Source of the DNA: Prevotella sp. CAG:732
Lineage (GTDB): Bacteria > Bacteroidota > Bacteroidia > Bacteroidales > Bacteroidaceae
Length of the DNA stretch: 17,392 nt
Direction of reading: 5' to 3'
Assembly (NCBI GenBank): GCA_000436035.1
Contig: FR893214.1
Span: forward strand, 1-17,392
Part shown: positions 1 through 6,764 of the stretch, piece after piece
How positions within the stretch are numbered: position 1 is the first letter of the stretch
Layout: each line of letters opens with the position of its first letter
Translations under genes and position numbers: made by a program
Notes under the pieces: model-generated
Databases searched by the model: none
Told to the model about the DNA's origin: nothing
What the model saw: the letters and a program-made list of their open reading frames with translations, nothing else

Positions 1-674
1 ATGCCTTCAGCACCTTGCAGGAAATGACATTGGCAGCCAAGGAAAAAGGATTGGAGATATTGGGCATCACGGAGCATGGTCCCAATATCCCAGGAACTTG
101 TGACCCTATTTATTTTCGCAACCTACATGTGGTGCCTCGCAACCTCTATGGCATCAAGCTTATGTTAGGTGCGGAGCTAAACATCCTCAATACCCAAGGT
201 GACATCGATCTGAACGAGAACTATTGGCGACTGATGGACATTCGCATCGCCGGCATTCACAGCCTCTGCTGGAAGGGAGGCTGCAAGGAAGAGAATACGC
301 AAGGTGTTATCAACGCCATGCGCAATCCATACATTCAGATTATCTCCCACCCTGGTGATGGAACGGCAGAGCTTGACTTCGAGGCTTTGATGAAGGTTTC
401 CAAGGAAACCCACACCTTGCTCGAAATCAACAACCACTCCATGGCACCGATTCGTCACAAGACCGTGGCGGCACCCAATAACTTACAACTATTGGAACTT
501 GCCAAGAAATACGAGACTCCTGTTATCTTCGGAAGTGATGCCCACTTCTCCACGATGATTGCGGATTACGAAAACATCATGCCATTGGCTAAGAAATGCG
601 ATTTTCCTGAAGAATTAGTACTCAACTACTCTCCTGAGAATTTCTTGGCATACATCAAGCCAATGCCTGAGTAA
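1..674 (+). CDS. PHP-domain phosphoesterase (YcdX-like), 5' end missing
   Basis: This is the C-terminal part of a PHP-family metal-dependent phosphoesterase. The reading frame is open to the first base of the window and reads HAFSTLQEMTLAAKEKG before the first possible TTG (15), so the true start and the first metal-binding HxH motif lie upstream; TTG 15 is not a real start. Visible metal-ligand motifs are TEHGP, GAELNI, GIHS, SHPGDG and GSDAH, in the order expected for PHP phosphatases of the YcdX / histidinol-phosphatase-like type. The likely role is cytoplasmic hydrolysis of a small phosphate ester; the substrate cannot be read from sequence. It ends 29 bp before recD2 with no clear terminator between, so the two may share a transcript. 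Confidence 0.88.
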   Translation, partial: AFSTLQEMTLAAKEKGLEILGITEHGPNIPGTCDPIYFRNLHVVPRNLYGIKLMLGAELNILNTQGDIDLNENYWRLMDIRIAGIHSLCWKGGCKEENTQGVINAMRNPYIQIISHPGDGTAELDFEALMKVSKETHTLLEINNHSMAPIRHKTVAAPNNLQLLELAKKYETPVIFGSDAHFSTMIADYENIMPLAKKCDFPEELVLNYSPENFLAYIKPMPE

Positions 675-703
675 GGACTTTTTCACTTTTACCACGATAG
701 TAT

Positions 704-2938
704 ATGGAGAATATTCGCTGCACGGTAGAGCGCATCACATACCAGAATGAGGAGAACGGATGGTCTGTTCTTCGGGTGAACGTCAAGGGATACAAGGATG
801 TTGTAACCCTTGTAGGCAACTTTTGTGACACCAAGGTAGGTGCCGTACTTGCCGTGGAGGGCAACTGGAGAATGGATGCCAAGTTTGGCAAGCAATTCCA
901 GGCCGTCAACTGGAAGGAGGAACTGCCCTCTTCCATCGTGGGTATCGAGAAATACTTGGGCAGCGGACTTATCAAGGGCATCGGGTCTGTTTATGCCAAG
1001 AAAATCGTGGCTAAGTTTGGTGAGGAAACACTCAACATCATCGAGGAAGACATCCAGCGACTGTCCGAAGTGGACGGCATAGGCAAGAAACGCATCGACC
1101 TCATCGCCAAGTCATGGGAGAAGCAGAAGGACGTAAAGGACATCATGGTCTTCCTACAAGGCAATGGAGTGAGCAGTGCTTACGCCGCCAAGATATACAA
1201 GGCATACGGCAAGGAAAGCATTGACAAGGTGAAGGAGAATCCTTATCGACTTGCCGATGACATCTGGGGTATTGGTTTCAAGACAGCCGATTCCATCGCC
1301 AAGAGCATGGGATATGCAGAGAACGACATTCGCCGATGCAAGAGCGGTATCATCTATTCACTCAACCAGCTCGCCAATGATGGACACGTCTATGCTACCA
1401 GGGAACAGCTGATCAAGGATGCCAATGAAAGATTAGGGTTGGCAGAAATCGCTGCCAATTCCCAAACGACAGTGCCGAATACATCAGCATCAAGCCCTAT
1501 TACTGAGGAAATCCCTTTGGGTATGGTTGCCGAGCCAACTCCCCAGATGCGTCCACCTGTGGAGCAAGCCTTAGAAGAGCTGATTTCAGCAGAAGAACTC
1601 AAAGTGGAGGACGAGTGCATCTATCTCCCACCCTTCTATTACTCGGAAGTGGGTGTAGCCAAGAAACTATTGGAACTCAGGAATGCCAAGCAAGATAACC
1701 TTTTCGCTGGTCAGGTGAATATGGAAGCCATCGAGAAGGAATCGGGCATTACCTATGATGATGTGCAGCAAGCTGCCATCCACATGGCAGCAGAAAGCAA
1801 GGTGATGGTACTCACTGGCGGTCCTGGTACCGGAAAGACCACAACCACCCAAGGTATCATTTCTGCATGGAAGACGGCAGGACTTAGCATTCTCCTTGCC
1901 GCTCCTACAGGCAGAGCTGCCAAGCGAATGTCTGAGGCTACGGGTATGGAGGCAAAGACCATCCATCGCCTCTTGGGATTCAAGCCTACGGAAGGGTATA
2001 AGTTCAACGAAGAGAATCCATTGGACGGTGATGCGCTCATTGTGGACGAGTGTTCCATGATAGACATTATATTAATGTATTCGCTCCTGAAGGCGATACC
2101 ACTTACCATGCGATTGGTTTTGGTGGGTGACATCGATCAGCTGCCTTCTGTGGGAGCTGGCAATGTTCTGCGTGACATCATCGAGAGCGAAGCGATACCA
2201 GTCACCCGACTGACAAGAATCTTCCGTCAGGCTCAGTCCTCTCGCATTGTGATGAACGCCCATGCCATCAACCAGGGATATTTTCCTAACATCCAAAACG
2301 GCAAGGACACTGATTTCTTCTTCATTCGTGCCGAGGAGCCACAAGATGCCGTGCCTCAGATAGTGAATCTGGTAAAGAATCGTTTACCGAAGGCATACGG
2401 TCGCCCAGTAAGCGATGTGCAGGTATTGACCCCGATGCGCCGCTCCTATTGTGGAAGCGACAATCTGAATATCGAACTTCAGAAGGCACTGAATCCTATG
2501 GGTGTGAGTCTTTCCTTTGGTGGAACCCTCTATCGTTCAGGTGACCGAGTGATGCAGATACGCAACAATTACGATAAGGATGTATATAACGGTGACATCG
2601 GAACCATATCGGATGTGGATTTGGAAGAAAACGAACTCTTGGTTTCCTTTGGTGATAAGGTGGTAACCTATGAGAAGAGCGAGCTGGATGAACTGGTACT
2701 TGCCTATGCCACCACCATCCACAAGAGCCAAGGTTCGGAATATCCCATCGTGGTCATTCCTGTGTTCTACAGTTTCTTCACTCTCTTGCAGCGCAATCTC
2801 ATCTATACCGCCATCACCAGAGCAAAGAAAATCTGTGTGCTCATCGGACAAATGAAGGCATTGGGATATGCAGTGAAGAATCTCACTGTGGAGCAAAGGA
2901 ACACTAAGCTCAAAGAAAGATTAAGAACAAATGAATAA
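704..2938 (+). CDS. recD2: ATP-dependent RecD2-like DNA helicase
   Basis: A superfamily 1B 5'-3' DNA helicase of the RecD2 type, which works outside RecBCD in DNA repair. The length, 744 residues, is close to that of known RecD2 proteins. In order: an N-terminal OB-like region (about 1-85); helix-hairpin-helix segments (85-205, including IKGIGSVYAKK, VDGIGKKR and WGIGFKTAD); Walker A GGPGTGKTT at 372-380; Walker B VDECS with Asp448 and Glu449; and the C-terminal UvrD_C_2 region with the motif ATTIHKSQGSE (669-679) and YTAITRAKK (701-709). All key helicase residues are present. Odd: a Thr/Ser/Pro-rich stretch at about 250-284 looks disordered and breaks the region between the HhH and helicase parts. 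The gene follows the PHP gene closely and is followed at once by a GNAT fragment. Confidence 0.95.
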   Translation: MENIRCTVERITYQNEENGWSVLRVNVKGYKDVVTLVGNFCDTKVGAVLAVEGNWRMDAKFGKQFQAVNWKEELPSSIVGIEKYLGSGLIKGIGSVYAKKIVAKFGEETLNIIEEDIQRLSEVDGIGKKRIDLIAKSWEKQKDVKDIMVFLQGNGVSSAYAAKIYKAYGKESIDKVKENPYRLADDIWGIGFKTADSIAKSMGYAENDIRRCKSGIIYSLNQLANDGHVYATREQLIKDANERLGLAEIAANSQTTVPNTSASSPITEEIPLGMVAEPTPQMRPPVEQALEELISAEELKVEDECIYLPPFYYSEVGVAKKLLELRNAKQDNLFAGQVNMEAIEKESGITYDDVQQAAIHMAAESKVMVLTGGPGTGKTTTTQGIISAWKTAGLSILLAAPTGRAAKRMSEATGMEAKTIHRLLGFKPTEGYKFNEENPLDGDALIVDECSMIDIILMYSLLKAIPLTMRLVLVGDIDQLPSVGAGNVLRDIIESEAIPVTRLTRIFRQAQSSRIVMNAHAINQGYFPNIQNGKDTDFFFIRAEEPQDAVPQIVNLVKNRLPKAYGRPVSDVQVLTPMRRSYCGSDNLNIELQKALNPMGVSLSFGGTLYRSGDRVMQIRNNYDKDVYNGDIGTISDVDLEENELLVSFGDKVVTYEKSELDELVLAYATTIHKSQGSEYPIVVIPVFYSFFTLLQRNLIYTAITRAKKICVLIGQMKALGYAVKNLTVEQRNTKLKERLRTNE

Positions 2939-3075
2939 AAAGAAGAAAAGGCATCGTGCTCACTTGCAAGGAAGAGAAGATTACCTTCTATGAGCAATTT
3001 GGGTTTAAAAATGAAGGTATCTCCTCCTCTGTTCATGGCGGCGTAGCTTGGTATCAAATGAGACTGATTTTTTAG
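2935..3075 (+). pseudogene. GNAT acetyltransferase, C-terminal fragment
   Basis: The +1 frame overlapping the recD2 stop reads GIVLTCKEEKITFYEQFGF, then KNEGISSSVHGGVAWYQMRL and a TAG stop. This is the typical last 40 residues of a GCN5-related N-acetyltransferase: the LTC strand, the FYEQFGF acetyl-CoA/helix-4 motif and a C-terminal HGG-WYxM strand. No start codon or N-terminal acetyl-CoA-binding domain precedes it. The frame is closed by a TGA inside the end of recD2. It is therefore a remnant left by a deletion that joined the 3' part of an acetyltransferase gene to the recD2 end. It is not expected to make a functional enzyme. Confidence 0.8.
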
Positions 3076-3190
3076 ATCCGAAATTGCCATTAATCTCTTC
3101 CGAACATGAGTCACAATCCATACGAGCACGGTATATAAGAATACCGAGGAGAAATGTGATTTGATGTAATATTCATTCTTAGATACGAAG

Positions 3191-3249
3191 AAACCCCATC
3201 AACAATCCGAATTTTCATTCATAATAGAATCGGAAAGTTGATGGGGTTT
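3191..3249. terminator. large convergent stem-loop
   Basis: The arms AAACCCCATCAAC (3191-3203) and GTTGATGGGGTTT (3237-3249) are perfect 13-bp complements, with an inner TCCGA/TCGGA stem (3206-3210/3230-3234). The structure lies between the plus-strand recD2 side and the minus-strand PepSY-like gene, so it probably ends transcription from both. T-runs on either side are short, so strength is uncertain. Confidence 0.65.
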
Positions 3250-3291
3250 ATTTGATGAAATTCCCATCTATATCTGGAGAATTTAAAACGA

Positions 3292-3765
3292 TCAGTCAAT
3301 ATCGATTACCTGAAAATGCTTGTTGAAGGTTAAATCCAACCCATTTGCCAATTCCACTTCGTATTCATTCTTGCTCATTTCAATCTTCTTTACCGCTTGA
3401 GCTGGATAATTCTCCTTCAGGTAGTTTCTGATGGCCTGCGGAATCAGTTTGGCTGGCACTTTTCCCTGCTTGCAGTCAATCTCTGTGAGATTGCCCTTCT
3501 TATCAAATTCCAGCTTTGTTCCGTTCTGCAGAACCACATCATAGCTCTTGTTGATAACCCCTGTCTCAATGGTAGCAAGCATCACCTTCTGATTATTGAA
3601 ATGGTTGCTGAGTAAGGTCTGAGCCTTTACCGGGAGTGCATTAACAGCGATAGGCTTGTCATTGCCTGCATTTGCTGCCATATTGCATGATAGCATGCAG
3701 CAAATGGCAATCATCAAAATTCTTATCATTCTTTTCATTTCATCCATTCTAATCATTTTTTTCAT
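3292..3765 (-). CDS. exported PepSY-like domain protein
   Basis: A small exported protein with two repeated PepSY-like (BLIP-type) units. These are common in the Bacteroidales envelope; their exact role is not established. The N-terminus has a basic stretch, then a hydrophobic segment (IRILMIAICCML) and either a signal peptidase I site after ANA or a lipobox-like MLSC, so periplasmic or lipoprotein fates are both possible. The body shows the pattern twice: a helix with LPVKAQTLLSNHF or IPQAIRNYLKENYP, then strands with YDVVLQNGTKLEFDKKGNL or YEVELANGLDLTFNKHFQV. Start: ATG at 3765; ATG at 3738 gives a cleaner signal peptide, and the TTG at 3774 is less likely. No clear Shine-Dalgarno or TAnnTTTG box is seen upstream. 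It is monocistronic, between a terminator and the origin region. Confidence 0.75.
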   Translation of the reverse strand: MKKMIRMDEMKRMIRILMIAICCMLSCNMAANAGNDKPIAVNALPVKAQTLLSNHFNNQKVMLATIETGVINKSYDVVLQNGTKLEFDKKGNLTEIDCKQGKVPAKLIPQAIRNYLKENYPAQAVKKIEMSKNEYEVELANGLDLTFNKHFQVIDID

Positions 3766-4010
3766 AAGCCACAATATTTAAAAGTTTATAATGTCTATTT
3801 GCAATGTATGTTTAAACATCCTATATTATATGTTATATTATATGCTATTCTTTATGAATTAGACGCATGATATCCCCAAATGTTTAAGTACAATGCCTAT
3901 CTTGCTGATAAGGGCATAGATGGTCTATCAAAAATAGTACTCTAATATGATATTTGAACGTAAGAAATACTTGGATGAACTGCAAGCCAAATGTTTGATT
4001 CAACTGCCAT

Positions 4011-4115
4011 CTACGATTCCGTTTACCAAAAACTACGATATCATGCACCTATATCTACGAAATCATGTACTTTAAACTACGAATCTGTTTACCAACATCT
4101 ACGAAACCATTTACC
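4011..4115 (+). repeat. iteron array A, five direct copies at 22-bp period
   Basis: Copies of CTACGA-N5-(T/G)(T/G)(T/C)AC(C/T) start at 4011, 4033, 4055, 4077 and 4099, exactly 22 bp apart, with 5-bp gaps. The fifth, CTACGAAACCATTTACC, and the fourth are closest to consensus; the second (ending TGCACC) is the most diverged. A spacing near two helical turns would put initiator molecules on one face of the DNA. Confidence 0.93.
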
Positions 4116-4259
4116 TTAATGAATGTAAAATACTAATAATCAACAAGTTGACTTACTTGTAATTATAAATAATATTCTAATTTTTAATTTATAAAAGAGA
4201 TTTTATCGAAAGAATGGTCAGAAGTAAATATGTGATTTTCAGATACTTAATCATTTGCA

Positions 4260-4298
4260 AGTAAACGATTTCGTAGATGTTGGTAAACAGATTCGTAA
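4260..4298 (-). repeat. inverted iteron pair
   Basis: Two minus-strand iterons: AGTAAACGATTTCGTAG at 4260-4276 and GGTAAACAGATTCGTAA at 4282-4298. They are again 22 bp apart and face array A. Confidence 0.9.
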
Positions 4299-4354
4299 AT
4301 TTGATGCCAGTAAATACTGAAATGATGATATAATAGGCCAATCATTATAAATAT

Positions 4355-4371
4355 CTACGAAACCATTTACT
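4355..4371 (+). repeat. single iteron
   Basis: CTACGAAACCATTTACT, plus orientation. It opens a unit that closes with the inverted iteron at 4503-4519. Confidence 0.85.
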
Positions 4372-4502
4372 TCGCAGTGGTAATTGTCTGATATTTAGAA
4401 GGATAAGCCTCATCATTATAGTTTTAATTTTGATTCACCCTATTTTGAAGGTAAAATAATAGCTGCAATAAGTGTCAGATATTCAGTAAGTTGTAAACTT
4501 TA

Positions 4503-4519
4503 GGTAAACAGATTCGTAG
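4503..4519 (-). repeat. single inverted iteron
   Basis: GGTAAACAGATTCGTAG, minus orientation, close to consensus, 22 bp after a TCAGATA box (4475-4481). Confidence 0.87.
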
Positions 4520-4556
4520 TTTTTGCTTTGATTTCCTTATTGCCCATGCGCCATAT

Positions 4557-4573
4557 CTACGAAACTATTTACC
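4557..4573 (+). repeat. single iteron
   Basis: CTACGAAACTATTTACC, plus orientation, 143 bp before the inverted copy at 4717. Confidence 0.87.
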
Positions 4574-4716
4574 TTAGTTTGTAGAAATCACTAATAATGA
4601 GAGGTTTGTACCTTTTAGATGAATTATTTCTTTACAGAATTGTTTTCATTTTTCATTTGCAAAAGTCTATGTGATAGAATACTAAATACCTCATTATCAG
4701 ATATATAGAGAAATAA

Positions 4717-4733
4717 GGTAAATACTTTCGTAG
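4717..4733 (-). repeat. single inverted iteron
   Basis: GGTAAATACTTTCGTAG, minus orientation, 13 bp after a TATCAGATA box (4695-4703). Confidence 0.85.
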
Positions 4734-4811
4734 ATGTAAGAGCATAATATGAAGATAAAAGCATGCCGAGCAGGGCTTCCAACCTCTTTCCTCCCCTACC
4801 CTGCAACCTAT

Positions 4812-4916
4812 CTGCGTATCTATGTACTTTCAACTACGAAACTGTTTACAAATATCTACGAAACTATGTACCTATATCTACGATTTCATTTACCTAATAC
4901 TACGAAACTGTTTACC
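4812..4916 (+). repeat. iteron array B, five direct copies at 22-bp period
   Basis: Copies start at 4812 (degenerate, CTGCGTATCTATGTACT), 4834, 4856, 4878 and 4900. The 22-bp period is exact. The last, CTACGAAACTGTTTACC, matches consensus. The array has the same length as array A and starts 801 bp after it. Confidence 0.93.
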
Positions 4917-5057
4917 TCGTAACCTATAACTTCTTGAAAATAAGTAAATTAGCTTCTTTGTAATTATATAATGATTTTAATCATAACTTATAAAAACAAT
5001 TTTAATTTAGAAATATGAGGCAGAACATGCTGATTATCAGATGGATAGCAAAAACTA

Positions 5058-5074
5058 GGTAAACACTTTCGTAG
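5058..5074 (-). repeat. single inverted iteron next to rep
   Basis: GGTAAACACTTTCGTAG, minus orientation, 15 bp after a TCAGATG box (5037-5043) and just before the rep terminator. It corresponds to the 4260 copy in the duplicated unit. Confidence 0.87.
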
Positions 5075-5080
5075 ATATAT

Positions 5081-5127
5081 AAAAAAGTTTCCTTTGGAGA
5101 AGGAAATCTCTTCATCCAAAGGAAACT
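5081..5127 (-). terminator. rep intrinsic terminator
   Basis: A 13-bp stem (5086-5098 with 5115-5127, arms AGTTTCCTTTGGA and its complement) is followed on the minus strand by a run of six U (AAAAAA at 5081-5086 on the plus strand). It lies 15 bp past the rep stop codon and should shield the iterons from rep transcription. Confidence 0.85.
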
Positions 5128-5142
5128 CGACTCGTGTCTTTA

Positions 5143-6372
5143 TTAGTCTCTATAAAATGTCGGTGAATACGAGCCTTTACAGTTAAAAAATTCTTTAGCT
5201 ATATCTTCTACGCCCAGAGTTCTCAGCAAGTCAAAGTCTTCCTGTGTGGCCTTGACGCAAAACCTGTCGTTTTTCATTCCTACAAATTTGAATCTTTTAA
5301 GCAAAGCCTGCTGACTTGGGTCGATGATCATCGCTTGGAAACTTTGCCACTTGTCTTCCCCACCCTTCACGATTTTGATCTTGGGTGATTCCGTTGTATT
5401 GACATGGGCAAACAAGTCGCCTATCACTGGTTCCTTGTTGGCTTTTCCCATCTTCTGTTCCTTTCTCTCCAAGACCTTGCCATCGATGTGAGCCTTTCCT
5501 AGTGCCGTCCTCTTTACCTTGAAGAGAAGAGCCTCAGGATTACCTCTCGTCTGGCCACGTTTATATACCGGACTGCAATCGGTGAAGACGATGTCGGTCT
5601 TGTCTTCCTTGCTGAGTTTGGCGAAGTCTGCTTTGACAGCATCCAATACTTGCTTCTTGAACTGTGAGAACTTCGGATATTGCTCCTCTACCACCGTACC
5701 ATCAGCCGATAGGGTTGCCATGCCCAGATATTCTTTCAGTGCCATGAAGGGAACTTGGAAAGTCATCTTGCCTTTGTTGATGCCCATCTGTCTCAATAAA
5801 AACAAATAGATTCGCGGAGTATTGGCCCTGTTGGCGTATCTTGCAATCATCGCCATGTGATGGATGAAGCCTTGGCTCATGTCGAAGGCATATTTCGCCA
5901 CTACAGGGTCGATTTTCAGTTCCACCTCCCCTTTAGAACGGTCGTATGCCACGCCTTCCTTGGTATATCCATTGATGACCACATCCTCCGTAATGTTGGA
6001 GAAAACGTGCTGGATGACCACCTTACCGTCAATCTTGATCCTGACGCTGAAGTCCAACAATTCCTTGAGGGCTTTGCGCAAGTCCTTATAATGGCTGGAG
6101 TCGATGCCCAGTTCGTTGAGCTTCAGTCGAATCTTTGGCACATTCATCGCCACGTGCTCTTTATCGACCTCGAAGAGATAGTCTGACCGAAGTCCACCCT
6201 TCTCTCTCTTCTCGTTGAAGAAGCGTGTGACATACTCCTGAAGATGCGAACTGACGCAAAATAGCACATGCTGCTGCGACAAGGAGTATTGCTTGTCTAT
6301 CTTCGTGAAGCTGAATGGGGTGTTGATCCACTGTTCATTCGACTGGATGATTTCGTTTTTCTTGTCTGTCAT
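5143..6372 (-). CDS. Rep_3 (RepB) family replication initiator
   Basis: A 409-residue plasmid-type initiator with two winged helices, expected to bind the iterons and open the origin. The N-terminal winged-helix region shows the family pattern: FSFTKIDKQYSLSQQHVLFCV (about 20-40), then RKALKELLDFSVRI (99-112), IDPVVAKYAFDM (154-165) and HHMAMIARYANRANTPRIYL (171-190), matching the arginine-centred helix typical of Rep_3. A basic C-terminal half (about 205-409) holds the second domain. It is longer than many small plasmid Rep proteins. It reads away from parA and ends 69 bp from the nearest iteron. A perfect promoter (-7 box 6377-6384) lies only 4 bp before the ATG, and no other ATG is near, so the mRNA may be leaderless. 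Rep_3 proteins often repress their own promoter, but no full iteron overlaps this one. The family is clear; the class of replicon is not. Confidence 0.9.
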   Translation of the reverse strand: MTDKKNEIIQSNEQWINTPFSFTKIDKQYSLSQQHVLFCVSSHLQEYVTRFFNEKREKGGLRSDYLFEVDKEHVAMNVPKIRLKLNELGIDSSHYKDLRKALKELLDFSVRIKIDGKVVIQHVFSNITEDVVINGYTKEGVAYDRSKGEVELKIDPVVAKYAFDMSQGFIHHMAMIARYANRANTPRIYLFLLRQMGINKGKMTFQVPFMALKEYLGMATLSADGTVVEEQYPKFSQFKKQVLDAVKADFAKLSKEDKTDIVFTDCSPVYKRGQTRGNPEALLFKVKRTALGKAHIDGKVLERKEQKMGKANKEPVIGDLFAHVNTTESPKIKIVKGGEDKWQSFQAMIIDPSQQALLKRFKFVGMKNDRFCVKATQEDFDLLRTLGVEDIAKEFFNCKGSYSPTFYRD

Positions 6373-6376
6373 GCTG

Positions 6377-6408
6377 CAAAGGTACGTTTTTATTTGTTTA
6401 TGTGCAAA
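6377..6408 (-). promoter_or_regulatory. rep promoter, abutting the start codon
   Basis: On the minus strand TTTG (6408-6405), 20 bp, TACCTTTG (6384-6377). This matches the Bacteroidetes primary sigma consensus. The sequence CAGC then leads straight into ATG at 6372, which would place the transcript start at or very near the A of ATG. Confidence 0.8.
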
Positions 6409-6468
6409 TAAAATGCCAAAAAACTCTCAGTTTCCTTATTGATTTTATCTGAATTCTTAAAAATCCGA

Positions 6469-6734
6469 CATGTTTGCGTGTTTGCATACATGCAAAACAA
6501 CAATTTTGCATCCACACAATTTTGCATGCAGTATTAAATGAATCCATACATGTTTGCAAGTGAAGTTGGAGGTTAATTTGTCAGATTGCAAATGTAAATG
6601 TTTGTTTTCAAAATTGCCTAAATGTTTGTTTGATTGGATGCAAAAATGCAAACATATTTGAAAAATGGTTTGTTGTCATGCAAACAAATTTGCAAAATAA
6701 TTTGTTTGTATGAATATTAAATCGTATCTTTGCA
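6469..6734. repeat. TTTGCA/TGCAAA motif cluster, candidate centromere (parS)
   Basis: The 392-bp gap between rep and parA has no gene but is packed with TTTGCA or its complement. I count TTTGCA at 6481, 6505, 6521, 6553, 6689 and 6729, and TGCAAA at 6491, 6587, 6639, 6647, 6679 and 6691, plus two more (6375, 6403) in the rep promoter. Extended forms include ATGCAAACA and CATGTTTGC. Less than one such hexamer would be expected by chance in this length. Type Ib partition systems place their centromere just upstream of parA, so this is the expected site for binding by the small ParB-like protein, which would also allow it to regulate both promoters. Confidence 0.65.
6701..6732 (+). promoter_or_regulatory. 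parA operon promoter
   Basis: TTTG (6701-6704), 20 bp, TATCTTTG (6725-6732): a perfect Bacteroidetes-type promoter, with a leader of about 25 nt before ATG 6765. Both boxes sit inside the TTTGCA motif cluster, which fits autoregulation by the partition complex. Confidence 0.8.
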
Positions 6735-6764
6735 GCGTCTTTATAAAATATAATTGGTGAAAAT

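Larger units (their letters stand above)
3960..5080. other. iteron-type replication origin region
   Basis: No convincing gene lies between 3766 and 5142. Most of this stretch is AT-rich and holds 17 copies of a 17-bp motif, CTACGA-N5-TTTACC, in both orientations, as expected for the binding sites of a Rep_3/RepB initiator. The initiator gene lies immediately to the right and reads towards the region. Ten copies form two direct arrays; the rest are a 22-bp-spaced inverted pair and five singles. TCAGAT boxes occur 20-28 bp before the inverted iterons (4239, 4475, 4697, 5037). I saw no convincing DnaA box. The stretch 3775-3960 holds only AT-rich sequence, including a tandem TATATTATATG repeat at about 3823-3846. 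Confidence 0.88.

Noticed and set aside
15..17. TTG as start of the first gene
   Set aside because: The conserved frame continues upstream to base 1, so the gene is cut by the window edge.
3129..3146. Small hairpin CGGTAT/ATACCG
   Set aside because: Only 6 bp, AT-rich and without a T-run; not enough to call a terminator.
4624..4833. 69-residue minus-strand frame in the origin region
   Set aside because: It overlaps iterons, has no promoter or recognisable domain and reads as chance translation of AT-rich DNA.
4011..4916. The regular repeats could be taken for CRISPR arrays
   Set aside because: Repeats are 17 bp with 5-bp gaps, vary in sequence and occur in both orientations; no cas gene is present.
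3960..5080. DnaA boxes in the origin
   Set aside because: Only loose matches such as TGTGATTTT or TGTGATAGAA are present; none fits TTATCCACA well.
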